A stretch of DNA of 64,000 nt from Paenibacillus sp. FSL R7-0204 (GCF_038002225.1 NZ_JBBOCA010000001.1:4092001-4156000); one strand, 5' to 3'; counted from the stretch's first letter, positions 36,258-47,072 are shown. The notes: generated from the sequence alone by a model not told the origin. Made by a program: numbers and translations.

Positions 36258-37640
36258 CTATCTAAGATAAGCCCCTGCTTCTCTGAAGCTTGCGATTTCC
36301 CCGCTGCCGACAGCGGCACAGAGCGCTGCCCCTACGGCCGCTTCTTCAGCATGTTCACCAAGCTCAAGCGGTAGCCCGAAGGCTGCTTCGGCCTTGGCGC
36401 ACAGCACCGGATTACTCCGCAGCGCATTGCCTGAGCCTATAAGGCGGGTGAATGTGCCTACGCCCTGCTGTTCCAAATCCGCTAGGAAGCCATGCAGTTC
36501 ATCTACCATTCCTTGCAGAAAAGCATGGGCCAGCCCGCCGGGAGTAAAATTCTCCAGCGTGATTCCTTCCACACTGCCGCGCTTCTCCGGGTTTGTCCTT
36601 GTCCCCAGGAGCTGTGTGTTCACCGTAAGCCCTGTGCTGCCGCTGCCCGTAACCTCCTCACTAAGCAGTCTAGACATCAGGGAATAGACATCTGTCGGCG
36701 CTGCTCCGGTGTATGCGGTAATCAACTGCCGGAAGAATCCCTCCAGGAGGGCATAAGACTTGCCGCCGCTCAAGGCTGCGCCAACCATCAGCATCCCGCC
36801 ACCAGGGAACGGGCGTACTTCCATCGCGGAAGGAGCGTTATCACAGTCAGGTACCCAGGCCGAAAGCTGGCTCCCTGTGCCGATGTTCAGCAGCAGGGAG
36901 CATCCGGGCTGCGGCACACTGCCCAGGAAGCTGGCCTGATTATCCCCGAGCGAGGTATACACGGGAATGCCTTGTGATGTGCTACCGATTGCCGTCCCAG
37001 AGGGTACGACCTGCGGCAAAAACGCAGGGGCGATCCCGGCTAAATTAATCGCGGTTCTATCGAAATCTCCTGTCCGCAGACTGAAGCCCCCAATCCCCGC
37101 TGCCTGCGTTGCATCGATCAGGGGAATATCACCGTTCGCCAGCCTCATCGCGATATAGTCCGCAATCGTGCAGAAGCCGACTGCGCGCCCAGTGACAAGC
37201 TGTCGGCACACATTATAGTAATGGGTGGCGAGTCCATAGCCGGGAGCTACAGTGTAACCGGTAAGGTCACTGAACTGCTGCGCATAGGTAGGACTGCCCG
37301 TCCCTCCGGTGAGCTGTCCCGCCCGTCCATCCTGCCAGGTATACAGGGGACCTGTAGCTCTCCCGCTTTTATCCAAATAGACAATCCCATGCATCTGCCC
37401 GGTTAAGCCAATTCCCGTTACTTCCGGCTGGTGCGCCAGCAGACGTTCAAGTATATGCTCCACCTGCTTCATAATCAATTCCGGGTCCTGCAGCCGCTCC
37501 CATTCCTGATTCAGGCTGAAAGGCAGGCTCGCTTGCGATTCCGTAAGGCTATGCAGAATCGTACGCTTCTCCAGATCGTAGAGCAGCCCGGAGATGGATG
37601 TGGTTCCGATATCTAGTCCGGCCGTAATCATAGGCTCCAT
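36258..37640 (-). CDS. FGGY-family carbohydrate kinase, sedoheptulokinase-like
   Basis: A 460-residue sugar kinase of the FGGY fold. The N-terminal phosphate motif is GLDIGTTSISGLLYD, GLTGQMHGIVYLD and YTWQDGRA are family sugar-site motifs, and LLNIGTGSQLS is the second phosphate motif. The pattern resembles sedoheptulokinase more than xylulokinase, but substrate choice cannot be settled here. I list the ATG at 37640 after AGAGGGAAG; the ATG three codons later (37631) is also possible. Stands alone with a terminator; no sugar transporter is near. Confidence 0.85.
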   Translation of the reverse strand: MEPMITAGLDIGTTSISGLLYDLEKRTILHSLTESQASLPFSLNQEWERLQDPELIMKQVEHILERLLAHQPEVTGIGLTGQMHGIVYLDKSGRATGPLYTWQDGRAGQLTGGTGSPTYAQQFSDLTGYTVAPGYGLATHYYNVCRQLVTGRAVGFCTIADYIAMRLANGDIPLIDATQAAGIGGFSLRTGDFDRTAINLAGIAPAFLPQVVPSGTAIGSTSQGIPVYTSLGDNQASFLGSVPQPGCSLLLNIGTGSQLSAWVPDCDNAPSAMEVRPFPGGGMLMVGAALSGGKSYALLEGFFRQLITAYTGAAPTDVYSLMSRLLSEEVTGSGSTGLTVNTQLLGTRTNPEKRGSVEGITLENFTPGGLAHAFLQGMVDELHGFLADLEQQGVGTFTRLIGSGNALRSNPVLCAKAEAAFGLPLELGEHAEEAAVGAALCAAVGSGEIASFREAGAYLR

Positions 37641-37768
37641 CCTCTTCCCTCTTGTATAGCCCATATGTTAAGCCTTCACGAAGGACAGCGTCAACCAGGC
37701 GCATAAAACACTATGAAGCAAAAGATACTAGAAAAGAGAAAATATCACTATACACGGAGGTACATACA

Positions 37769-38527
37769 ATGAGGCTTCACAACAAAGTAGCAGTAGTTAC
37801 CGGGGCGGCGTCCGGGATGGGGAAGGCGATTGCTGTGCTTTATGCCACGGAAGGGGCCAAGGTCGTAGTGGCGGATATTCATCTGGAGGCTGCAGAGACG
37901 GTGGCGGGTGACATTAAAGCTGGCGGCGGGGAAGCCATAGCGGTACAAGCAAATGTTGCAGATGAGTCTGACATCCAGAATCTGATCGATAGTACAGTCA
38001 ACACCTATGGCACTGTAGATATTCTGGTGAATAATGCGGGGATCATGGATAACTTTGAACCGGCGGGTGATATTGAGGATGAGAGCTGGGAGCGGGTGCT
38101 CGCCGTTAATACAACTTCAGTAATGCGTGCTACGCGTAAGGTGCTGCCTATTTTTCTGAAAAAACAACAGGGTGTTATTATTAACGTTGCCTCTGTAGGC
38201 GGTCTGTTCGGTGCCCGGGCAGGTGCGGCTTATACAGCCTCGAAGCATGCGGTTATCGGCTTTACCAAGAATACCGGATTCATGTATGCTGCCAAGGGAA
38301 TCCGCTGCAATGCGATTGCGCCGGGCGGTGTGGAGACCAATATTGGTTCCACTATGACCCATATCAATCCTTTTGGCATGGAACGCACACAGCCGGGCAT
38401 GGCGCTTAATCCACGGATGGGCCAGCCCACCGAAATCGCACAGCTCGCCTTATTCCTGGCTTCAGAGGAAGCAGGCTTTGTGAATGGAGCAGTCATTACC
38501 GCAGACGGCGGATGGACGGCTTATTAA
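37769..38527 (+). CDS. Short-chain dehydrogenase/reductase
   Basis: A 252-residue classical SDR: cofactor motif TGAASGMGKAIA, NNAG motif (ILVNNAGIMDN), catalytic Ser in NVASVGG and Tyr/Lys in YTASKHAVIG. Asp in VVVADIHLEAA after beta2 suggests NAD(H) preference. The ATG at 37769 follows GGAGG at ideal spacing; the open frame upstream to 37652 has no ribosome site and is ignored. Substrate unknown. Divergent from the FGGY kinase. Confidence 0.92.
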   Translation: MRLHNKVAVVTGAASGMGKAIAVLYATEGAKVVVADIHLEAAETVAGDIKAGGGEAIAVQANVADESDIQNLIDSTVNTYGTVDILVNNAGIMDNFEPAGDIEDESWERVLAVNTTSVMRATRKVLPIFLKKQQGVIINVASVGGLFGARAGAAYTASKHAVIGFTKNTGFMYAAKGIRCNAIAPGGVETNIGSTMTHINPFGMERTQPGMALNPRMGQPTEIAQLALFLASEEAGFVNGAVITADGGWTAY

Positions 38528-38547
38528 GCTGAGGACCTCAAGCGAAA

Positions 38548-38583
38548 TGAGGGGCACTATTGCGAAATAGCACCCTCATTTGC
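38548..38583. terminator. Hairpin after the SDR gene
   Basis: AAATGAGGGGCACTATT pairs with AAATAGCACCCTCATTT around GCG, a near-perfect stem of about 16 bp. There is no T run, so it may be a structural repeat or weak terminator. Confidence 0.5.
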
Positions 38584-38630
38584 AACCTTTGGGCCGCATC
38601 AGGACCGGATGCTACGGCGTACCCATTTCA

Positions 38631-38808
38631 ATTGTAATCGGTTTTTCGATTACATTTGGCCTACGCAGCGCGCCCATTTCAATTGTAATCGGTTTTTCAA
38701 CTACATTTGGCCTACACGGTGTGCCTAGTCAAATTGTAATCGGTTTTTCGATTACATTCGGCCTACACGGCGTTCCCAGTCCAATTGTAATCGGTTTTTC
38801 GATTACAA
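38631..38808. repeat. Tandem 51-bp repeat with internal hairpins, four copies
   Basis: Copies of ATTGTAATCGG-TTTTTCGATTACAT start at 38631, 38682, 38733 and 38784, each exactly 51 bp apart. Each copy holds the dyad TGTAATCG-GTTTTT-CGATTACA (copy 2 slightly degenerate). The rest of each unit (CATTTGGCCTACACGGCG type) is also conserved. Because 51 is a multiple of three, it creates an open frame repeating SIVIGFSITFGL, judged not to be a gene. Confidence 0.9.
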
Positions 38809-38860
38809 TCAGCTCACGAATCTCCGCCATGCCCGATATGCTCGGTTTTCCCTTAAATAA

Positions 38861-38897
38861 AGGCCATCCCCCGTCACTCTGCGGGCAGATGGCCTCC
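38861..38897 (-). terminator. Terminator of the HesB-like gene
   Basis: Minus-strand GGCCATCTGCCC pairs with GGGGGATGGCC and is followed by TTTATTT, about 25-60 nt past the stop at 38922. Confidence 0.8.
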
Positions 38898-38921
38898 TTG
38901 CTTATGCTACCTTCATCTCCT

Positions 38922-39242
38922 TCAGCCCCGCGCATCCTGCACCCTGATATTGCTCCCGAACAAGGTGGAATCACTCGTCAGCTTGTAGGCCGGATACCCG
39001 GCCTCTGCTTCGAGCCGCATCACGTCATCGAACAGCAATTCCTGCTGGCGGTCACATAGGAAGGTGAACGGCTCGGTCTGAAACACAATATCCGTTGGCG
39101 AAGGCTCGCTGACTACCCGGATCACTAGCATGCCATTACAGCCGCAGTCCTCCGTATCGTAGAACATTTTGAATTGCCCCGGCTTCCCGGCCAGACTCTG
39201 CTCCAGCCGTTCGCGGGTCATTGCATTAAGCTCAATCTGCAT
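38922..39242 (-). CDS. HesB/IscA-like iron-sulfur biosynthesis domain protein
   Basis: A 106-residue protein resembling Bacillus YqkB (HesB-like, PF01521). It has one conserved cysteine pair in DCGCNGML but lacks the full three-cysteine pattern of IscA A-type carriers. The C-terminal half (LTSDSTLFGSNIRVQD) is typical of the YqkB group. A role in iron-sulfur assembly is inferred from the family only. Single gene with its own terminator. Confidence 0.82.
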   Translation of the reverse strand: MQIELNAMTRERLEQSLAGKPGQFKMFYDTEDCGCNGMLVIRVVSEPSPTDIVFQTEPFTFLCDRQQELLFDDVMRLEAEAGYPAYKLTSDSTLFGSNIRVQDARG

Positions 39243-39817
39243 CTGTAATTTCTCCTTTCAGGGCCATCTGCCCGGCATGCTGTAACTGTAGGCGACAAGT
39301 ATAGTCCCTAATCTGCGCAGACCCGTGTGACAGCAGTCACTAAGAATGTGAAAATATGACCATCAGCGCAGCATGCCGCAGCAGCGTTGAACTCTCCTCC
39401 ATGAATATAACACAGAAACAAGCGCTCCGCCGGGCGTGTGAATTCTATTGAGGAAGGCGTCTATACATGCAAGCCTCTGCTGGATAACGGGCGGGCCTGG
39501 ACTGCGTATTCAAATTGGAAAAATGCAATACTCTGCAGCACAGCGGCTTCTCTGGGGCAGGCGCAGGCTTGACGGACACTAACTCTAGCAATGATAGCAG
39601 ACTGATCATCGGTCTGCTTTTTATTGTGCTGTTCAGACACTATTGAAAATAGATCTAATACTAGCACTCCTGTATCAAACAAAGGCTTAAAATCTCCTAA
39701 CCTTATCTACTATGTCTATTTTATGGTATCTTCGAACCTTTCACCTTTCCATGAATATATTAAACAACCGGGATTCAAATGCTGTACACCATTATCAGAT
39801 AATGAGGAGGAATGACA
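39243..39817. other. Noncoding stretch, nothing recognised
   Basis: 575 bp between the HesB-like gene and the broken collagen-like gene. Short open frames exist (for example 39461-39682 minus) but have no ribosome site or recognisable motif. The last 150 bp are AT-rich and probably hold the promoter of the collagen-like gene, which has a GAGGAGG site at 39804. Confidence 0.5.
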
Positions 39818-41337
<1,520 letters not shown>

Positions 41338-41364
41338 CCAAAGCTGCCGTTATCTGTATACAAT

Positions 41365-41410
41365 AGAAGCGCATGTCCGTGTTAGTCACGAACTGCGCTT
41401 CTTGTTTGTT
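41365..41410 (+). terminator. Terminator of the collagen-like gene
   Basis: AGAAGCGCA pairs with TGCGCTTCT, with inner GTCCGTG/CACGAAC pairing, followed by TGTTTGTTTC. Confidence 0.65.
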
Positions 41411-41443
41411 TCTGGAATCATTCATTATTGATCTCCAGCATGC

Positions 41444-41947
41444 CTACTTCAATTCCACTGCATGCTTCTTATGCTCTGTTCCAGAGTGGCCGTCTTGAGC
41501 TTGGGGCTCACGCGCTCCACCCAGCTTGAACACCAATATCCCGCCTACGATAATAAGCACGCCGATCAGCTGGTTGAACGAGAACGGAACCTTCGCCAAC
41601 CCCAGCCAGCCCAGTGAATCCCAGAGCAAGGCGAAGCCAAGCTGGGCAGTAAGTACAATCGAGATGGCATAGGTGGCGCCAAGGATTCTGGTGGCCTGGA
41701 CCAGGCAGATTACGACCCCCACGCCGATCATTCCGCTTAACCAGTACCAGGGCTGCATGTGCTGCAGCGTGAACATGTTTTTCCCTTCCATAATCAGCCC
41801 CATGACGAGGGAGGCGGCGAAGCCCATGCCCAGCACTAGTGTAGTGGTCGACCAAGAGCCTGTATGCTCATTGACTTTGGCGTTGAAAATATTCTGTAAA
41901 CTGACCAGCGCGCCCGCGATCAGTGCAAGTACTAACCCTGTTAACAT
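41444..41947 (-). CDS. DUF606 (YdcZ-type) membrane transporter, subunit 1
   Basis: A 167-residue protein with five hydrophobic helices, of the DUF606/YdcZ branch of the drug/metabolite transporter superfamily (start MLTGLVLALIAGALVSLQ, conserved Asn in QNIFNAKV). These short proteins usually occur as adjacent pairs, as here, and probably form a heterodimer. The tail is hydrophilic and charged (residues about 145-167). Substrate unknown. It follows its partner by 18 bp. Confidence 0.88.
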   Translation of the reverse strand: MLTGLVLALIAGALVSLQNIFNAKVNEHTGSWSTTTLVLGMGFAASLVMGLIMEGKNMFTLQHMQPWYWLSGMIGVGVVICLVQATRILGATYAISIVLTAQLGFALLWDSLGWLGLAKVPFSFNQLIGVLIIVGGILVFKLGGAREPQAQDGHSGTEHKKHAVELK

Positions 41948-41965
41948 ATCTCTTGTCCCCTTCGT

Positions 41966-42391
41966 TTAGAACTTCAGTACAACTACCCCGAGAATCATCA
42001 TCCCGATGCCGATAAACTGCGGCAGCTTCATCTTTTGCCGGACGACTCCGAACCAGCCCCTGATATCAATGATAAAGGTCAGACAGAGCTGGGCAATCAG
42101 CAGCGCCGAGATCGTAAGCGTAACCCCGATGTTCTGAATCGCCGTTACCTCACTGAAAATCACGAAGGCGGCCAGACCGCCGCCGCTGATGTATAGCGGA
42201 TGTACCTTGCGGAAGCCGTGCTTTTTGCCGTCCCGTACCACCAGCGCTATCGCCAACGCCATAATGAATCCGGTAAGCTGGGTAATGGTTGCCGCCTGCC
42301 ACGTGCCGATATCCTGACTGATTCTGGCATTGGCTACCCCCTGAAGTGTAATGCAGGCTCCGGCCAAAAATGCGAATAGTATTCCTTTCAT
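41966..42391 (-). CDS. DUF606 (YdcZ-type) membrane transporter, subunit 2
   Basis: A 141-residue paralogue of the next gene (MKGILFAFLAGACITLQGVANARI), same five-helix pattern without the polar tail. The GAxxxxQxxxNA motif is shared by both proteins. Ribosome site GGAGAG before the ATG. The pair forms a two-gene operon. Confidence 0.88.
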   Translation of the reverse strand: MKGILFAFLAGACITLQGVANARISQDIGTWQAATITQLTGFIMALAIALVVRDGKKHGFRKVHPLYISGGGLAAFVIFSEVTAIQNIGVTLTISALLIAQLCLTFIIDIRGWFGVVRQKMKLPQFIGIGMMILGVVVLKF

Positions 42392-42521
42392 CTGTCTCTC
42401 TCCTCTTTTTGCTTCTCTGTACTTATTAAAAGCCAGTTCGCCGGATTCGGGAAGGACATATGTCCTATTCGGTAAAAGTGTGCTTGCCGCGCCGCCTGCA
42501 TCGCCCTGCTAAAAGAAACAA

Positions 42522-42562
42522 CAAGCCCGTTTCAGGCCGGGTTCCGGCTCAAAACGGGCTTG
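42522..42562 (-). terminator. Terminator of the GTPase/Nudix operon
   Basis: Perfect 11-bp stem CAAGCCCGTTT/AAACGGGCTTG with an inner CCGG-rich loop, followed on the minus strand by TTGTTTCTTTT. Confidence 0.8.
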
Positions 42563-42599
42563 CATAGACTTTCCGGACAGATGAGTGCACGCCTGACTC

Positions 42600-43001
42600 T
42601 TAAGAGATGAGGCTCATCTCCCGCAGCTTGTCCATGATGATGACGCTGACCGCCGATACGCGGTCTATGTCTTTATAGGTTAACCAGGCCAGCTCTTCAA
42701 TCTCCGAAGCCGGGGCAAGCTCGCCTGTGAAATCTGCGGTCAGACAGGTCATCCGCACGAGCACGCCTTCCGCTTTGCCATGGGCCGGAGCCTCGAAGCT
42801 TCCGAACTCCGCAATCGTCTCCGGCAGGATCTGAACGGACAGCTCTTCCTCAATCTCACGGATCAGGGTCTGTGCATCCGTCTCACCGGGCTCCCGCTTG
42901 CCACCGGGGAAATAATAAGTGTCCTTGCCCTTGGAACGCGCGCCCAGCACCTTGCCGTCTACGACGTAAATCCAGGCTACCTTATCTATTGCATTAGTCA
43001 T
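42600..43001 (-). CDS. Nudix hydrolase
   Basis: A 133-residue Nudix domain with a complete Nudix box (GGKREPGETDAQTLI, then REIEEEL). It hydrolyses a nucleoside diphosphate linked to another moiety; substrate unknown. The start ATG at 43001 overlaps the end of the Tet(M)-like gene by 8 bp, suggesting coupling. A TTG at 43007 is the alternative. Confidence 0.9.
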   Translation of the reverse strand: MTNAIDKVAWIYVVDGKVLGARSKGKDTYYFPGGKREPGETDAQTLIREIEEELSVQILPETIAEFGSFEAPAHGKAEGVLVRMTCLTADFTGELAPASEIEELAWLTYKDIDRVSAVSVIIMDKLREMSLIS

Positions 43002-45030
43002 TGTCAATCTGCACCTTTCCTTCTAGGTCACGCTGAAACGGTACTGCTCTCTTAAGAACCGTGTACCCGTTCCTGCTTGCTGCTTGAATATGCATATGCG
43101 CTCCGGCCTCTTCCCAGGGTACAGCATATCCCTCCCCCTTGGCACAAAAAATAGACGCCGAGGAGTAGGCCGGATCTGCATTTTTATTATAATCCCGCTG
43201 CTCCACCACCGTCTTGCTCTGATGGCAGGGCTCATATCCTGCTACTCTTAGCGATATCGATCCCTTGCCCTGCGTCATCGCTGCCAGTCTCACTCCGTAA
43301 TTCATGAAGCTTGCCGCCGGAACTGTGCCGGTAATTACGGCCTTGGACGGTGTAATATCCGGGGGATTGAAGCGGCCTCCAGCCTGCTGGATATCACTCA
43401 TAACCTTTCCCACATCGTCCGGATCTATCCGGATCTTGAGGTCGTATACCGGCTCCAGCAGCAGATTCTCTGCCTGCTCCAGCCCCTGGCGCAAGGCACG
43501 GTAAGCCGCTTCCCGGAAATCGCCGCCGCTAGTGTGCTTATTATGCGCCCTCCCCGTAAGCAGGGTGATCTTCAGATCCGTCAGCGGGGAACCGGTCAGC
43601 AGGCCATGATGGCCGCTCTCCAGCAGATGCTGCTCAATCTGATGCTGGTAGCCCGCCGCGAGATCATCCGGGTGGCAGCGGTTAATGAACGTGATCCCGC
43701 TCCCGCGTTCCCCGGCCTCAAGCATCAGATGAACCTCGGCGTAGTGGCCCAGCGGCTCGAAATGCCCGCAGCCATAGACCGTACCGGCAATAGTCTCCTT
43801 GTATAGAATCTCCGGCGGTCCAAACGAGATCTTAAGCTGAAACCGCTCCGCCACGATCTGCTCCAGAATCTCAAGCTGTATCCCGCCCATCACATGAATA
43901 TGCAGCTCCTGGAGATCTTCATCCCAGCTTACATTCAGTGACGGATCTTCCGCGCCGAGCTGTCCGAAGGCATGCATAAGCTCCTTCAGGTGCACGGGTG
44001 GCTTGAAGAGCACCTTGGATTTCAAGGTGGGAATAAGTCCGCTGCTCTGCGCGTCCTGAAGTGCGCCCACTCCCGCACCCGGCAGCACGGAGCTTAGGCC
44101 GACAACGGCGAACAGCTCCCCGGCGGCGGCCCAGTCAGCAGCGCTATAAGCAGTACCGTTGTACTTGCGGATTCCGGTAATCCGTTCGGAAGTTTGTTCC
44201 GCTTCGGGTCCATACGTCAAGCTCTCACGGTTCTTCAGCACGCCTTGAAGGGCTTTGATGTAGGTGATGCGGGTGCCTTTGGCATCGTGGCGGATCTTAT
44301 AGACCCTCCCGGCAAAAGGCAGCCTATGATCGTACTCCGTGAACGTGAGCGCATCCAGAATCTCCAGAAACTCAGCCACGCCCTGGTCCAGCAATGCAGA
44401 GCCCTGCATACACGGAAAAATCTCTCCGCGTTTCACCATAGACCTCAGCGCATTGCGGCAATCGCTGTCCGTCAGCATGCCTTCAAGATAAGGTTCCAGC
44501 AGCGTCTCCTCGCGTTCGGCAAGGAACGATTTCATCTCCTCGGTCCACGCAGCTTCCGGCTGCTCCGGCAACAGCAAGGCATCACTGCTAAGCAGCTGCC
44601 GGATCTCTTCCAGGACACGTTCAGGGTCGCTGCCTGCACGGTCGGTTTTGTTAATGAAGAACAGGGTCGGAATCCGGTGCTGGCGCAGCAGCTGCCAGAG
44701 CGTTTCAGTGTGGCTCTCTACACCCTCCACCGCGCTGAGAATCACCACTGCATAGTCCAGCACTTGCAGACAGCGCTCCATCTCCGGGGAGAAATCGACA
44801 TGCCCCGGCGTATCCAGCAGGAAATAGCGGGCATCCTTATAGGTGAACTCCGCCTGATCGGCGAAGACGGTGATCCCGCGTGCTTTTTCAATCTCATGGG
44901 TATCCAGGAACGTATCCTGATGGTCCACACGCCCCCTGCTGCGGATGGCTTCGGTATGGTAGAGCAGCTGCTCGGCGAAGGTCGTCTTCCCGGCATCTAC
45001 ATGGGCGAGCAGTCCGACAGTTATATTCAT
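42994..45030 (-). CDS. Tet(M)/EF-G-like ribosomal protection GTPase
   Basis: A 678-residue translational GTPase of the tetracycline-resistance ribosomal protection family. G1 is AHVDAGKTT, G2 ARGITV, G3 DTPGHVDF and G4 NKTD, followed by EF-G-like domains II-V. Length and the start MNITVGLLAHVDAGKTTFAE match TetM/TetP-like proteins rather than housekeeping EF-G (about 690 residues, different G1). Whether it gives resistance is unknown; chromosomal homologues may have other roles. Followed by a Nudix gene with overlap. Confidence 0.88.
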   Translation of the reverse strand: MNITVGLLAHVDAGKTTFAEQLLYHTEAIRSRGRVDHQDTFLDTHEIEKARGITVFADQAEFTYKDARYFLLDTPGHVDFSPEMERCLQVLDYAVVILSAVEGVESHTETLWQLLRQHRIPTLFFINKTDRAGSDPERVLEEIRQLLSSDALLLPEQPEAAWTEEMKSFLAEREETLLEPYLEGMLTDSDCRNALRSMVKRGEIFPCMQGSALLDQGVAEFLEILDALTFTEYDHRLPFAGRVYKIRHDAKGTRITYIKALQGVLKNRESLTYGPEAEQTSERITGIRKYNGTAYSAADWAAAGELFAVVGLSSVLPGAGVGALQDAQSSGLIPTLKSKVLFKPPVHLKELMHAFGQLGAEDPSLNVSWDEDLQELHIHVMGGIQLEILEQIVAERFQLKISFGPPEILYKETIAGTVYGCGHFEPLGHYAEVHLMLEAGERGSGITFINRCHPDDLAAGYQHQIEQHLLESGHHGLLTGSPLTDLKITLLTGRAHNKHTSGGDFREAAYRALRQGLEQAENLLLEPVYDLKIRIDPDDVGKVMSDIQQAGGRFNPPDITPSKAVITGTVPAASFMNYGVRLAAMTQGKGSISLRVAGYEPCHQSKTVVEQRDYNKNADPAYSSASIFCAKGEGYAVPWEEAGAHMHIQAASRNGYTVLKRAVPFQRDLEGKVQIDND

Positions 45031-45039
45031 AGAGTGCAG

Positions 45040-46023
45040 CTACACCTCTCCACGGATATGCGGAACCACCTCTGACCGGTAAAAGGCAGCCAGGCGCTCC
45101 ATATCCCCTGGGCTGAAGGAGGGTACATCCAGGGTGGCCAGATTATCGTTCACCTGAGCCTCATTCTTGAAGCCCGGAATCACACAGCTGACTGCCGGAT
45201 GGTCCAGAATCCAGCGCATGGAGGCCCGTGTCATATTACCGCGTCCTTCAGCGATCCAATCCAGCTTCTGCGCCAGCTCCACACCCTTACCAAAAGGCAG
45301 CCCCGCAAAGGTCTCGCCCACATTGAACTGCTCCCCGTTCGCATTGAACTTCCGGTGATCATTCTCCTGGAAGGTACTGGACGCCGTGAATTTGCCGGTC
45401 AGCAGACCGCTGGCCAGCGGCAGGCGCACCAGGATTCCTGCACCCTTGGCCGCAGCCTGCGGCAATAACTCCTGTGCCGGCTGCTGCCGGAACAGATTGA
45501 AGATCACCTGCAGCGCCGCAACGCCAGGATACTCCAGGCAGAGCAAGCCCTCCTCGATAGTCTCAACGCTGACGCCGTAGTGATGGATTTTACCCTCGGC
45601 CTTCAATTGGTCCAGCGCTGCGAACACACTGCCATCACGCAGAATCTCCATCGGCGGACAGTGGATCTGATACAAATCGATCGCTTCACGCTCCAGACGC
45701 CGCAGACTCTGCTCACAGTATTCACTGATCCGGCGAGCGGAGTAGTTCTCCGGGTCATGGATATCTCCAGCGCGGCAGAACTTCGTGGCAATATGTATCT
45801 CATCCTGCTTCCCCCGGGTCGCCTTGGCAAGCAGCTCCTCCGCATGGCCGCCGCCATAGACATCTGCCGTATCGAAGAAATTCACGCCCTGCTCCATCGC
45901 TGCCTGCAAGCCTCTCAGCCCGTCCTCATCCTTGCTGCTTCCCCAGTCCCCGCCAATCGCCCAAGTGCCAAAGCTGACCTCACTGACAGACAGACCCGTA
46001 TTTCCCAGCTCGCGGTATTTCAT
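45040..46023 (-). CDS. Aldo/keto reductase
   Basis: A 327-residue NADPH-dependent oxidoreductase with the TIM-barrel AKR fold: FFDTADVYGGGHAEELLAKA carries the catalytic Asp and Tyr, IATKF carries the Lys, and the His lies in LYQIHCPP. WILDHPAVSCVIPGFKNEAQV forms the cofactor-binding C-terminus. Substrate unknown. It lies 9 bp upstream of the Tet(M)-like gene and is probably co-transcribed with it. Confidence 0.93.
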   Translation of the reverse strand: MKYRELGNTGLSVSEVSFGTWAIGGDWGSSKDEDGLRGLQAAMEQGVNFFDTADVYGGGHAEELLAKATRGKQDEIHIATKFCRAGDIHDPENYSARRISEYCEQSLRRLEREAIDLYQIHCPPMEILRDGSVFAALDQLKAEGKIHHYGVSVETIEEGLLCLEYPGVAALQVIFNLFRQQPAQELLPQAAAKGAGILVRLPLASGLLTGKFTASSTFQENDHRKFNANGEQFNVGETFAGLPFGKGVELAQKLDWIAEGRGNMTRASMRWILDHPAVSCVIPGFKNEAQVNDNLATLDVPSFSPGDMERLAAFYRSEVVPHIRGEV

Positions 46024-46119
46024 TCTATGAACCTCCGTTTATGAGTTTGTGTGGAACCGTTCACAACTCTTCTTATTATGAAGGGTTTGGGCGGTCAGGT
46101 CCAGTTGGTAGGGCGGATT

Positions 46120-46235
46120 TTAGTCGAAGCTTGGTCGTCACTCCGGTGAACATTCGGGCAATCCGGCCGCTACACGCTCCTACACTTCCTAATTCTCCGC
46201 ATGTAGCTTCAGATTCCCCTTCCGTCTCTTTTATT
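46120..46235. repeat. Intergenic repeat, family A copy 3 (degenerate)
   Basis: TGGTCGTCACTCCGGTGAAC, then ATTCGGGCAATCCGGCCGCT, matches the outer motif of the copy at 50800. The end TTCCCCTTCCG...CTTTTATTCTTTTTT matches its tail. The central stem is missing. Confidence 0.55.
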
Positions 46236-46255
46236 CTTTTTTAAAATACTTTTAG

Positions 46256-46396
46256 GTGGAATAATGTATCTTAATTTATACATTTCTTGAGATTCATCAG
46301 AAGCAGTTGGAAAAACAGCATCTAATCCCGTCCATTTTGCCCTTAGGTCCGAATTTTGATTAATTAAGTGTTGTTTCTCCAACTGTTGCCCCACCA
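46256..46396. repeat. Intergenic hairpin repeat, family B copy 1
   Basis: GGAATAATGTATCTTA, then CAGTTGGAAAAACAGCA pairing with TGTTGTTTCTCCAACTG about 70 nt later. The copy at 61361-61495 shares the ends and the stem sequences but not the middle. Confidence 0.65.
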
Positions 46397-46511
46397 GAAG
46401 CCACTAGCTGCTCAGCAAGTGTAGTAAATCCAACTATTTCCCTACTGCTGGCGTTACTATGTTAACATTCATTCGGGCTTGCCGCCACCGATTTACTTTG
46501 TATCCAATGAC

Positions 46512-47072
46512 TTATAGGTTCTGGGCGATCTGGACGATCTGCTGAATCGTGCCGGGTACTTCATCGCTGTCGTTGATTACAAACAGATGCTCCGACTCAT
46601 TCTCCGTTGGCGGCTCCGCCAGTCCCTTCTGTACATCAGCGATTTGCCGGGTCAGCAATACGTCGAAGCTGTTTGATTTTCTAAGGATAGCTGTACTCCG
46701 TTCACTACTCGCTATACGCGAATACAGCATCTCATCAGGCAAGTTGAAATATACCAGCACACTAACCAATCCCTTCTGGTGAAACCAATCCAGCATTCGC
46801 AGTCGGCCTTCCTTATTGGAGTTAGCGTTACACATGATAATGTGCTGCTCCGACTCATGAACGGCATAATCCACTAACGTTCGGGTCAGGGCATCCTTGA
46901 GCGTATTCGCCCCCTGCTTGGGCAGCAGACTTTCGTACTGAGTGTTGATGAATTCAGCCAGATCATCCCGGTCAATAACAACCGATTCAGGTAAGCACCG
47001 CTCTAATTCTCTGGCAAATGTGGTCTTCCCGCTATGCGTTTTACCGACTGTAAGGATTGCTAACCTCTTCAT
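46512..47072 (-). CDS. P-loop ATPase/kinase
   Basis: A 186-residue P-loop protein: Walker A VGKTHSGKTTFA, VVIDRDDLAEF as the substrate/Walker B-like Asp motif and a lid region with basic residues (SSERSTAILRKS). It resembles AAA_33/zeta-like small-molecule kinases. The ATG at 47072 (MKRLAILTVGKT) has AAGGAG 8 nt upstream; the frame opens at a GTG inside that site. Substrate unknown. It follows the acetyltransferase gene by 28 bp and may share its transcript. Confidence 0.83.
   Translation of the reverse strand: MKRLAILTVGKTHSGKTTFARELERCLPESVVIDRDDLAEFINTQYESLLPKQGANTLKDALTRTLVDYAVHESEQHIIMCNANSNKEGRLRMLDWFHQKGLVSVLVYFNLPDEMLYSRIASSERSTAILRKSNSFDVLLTRQIADVQKGLAEPPTENESEHLFVINDSDEVPGTIQQIVQIAQNL

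Noticed and set aside
38580..39059. 159-residue plus-strand open frame with repeated SIVIGFSITFGL
   Set aside because: It is produced by the 51-bp tandem repeat keeping frame, has no ribosome site, and its 3' half is antisense to the HesB-like gene.
39461..39682. 73-residue minus-strand open frame in a gap
   Set aside because: No ribosome site, no recognisable motif, and a coding pattern no better than chance.
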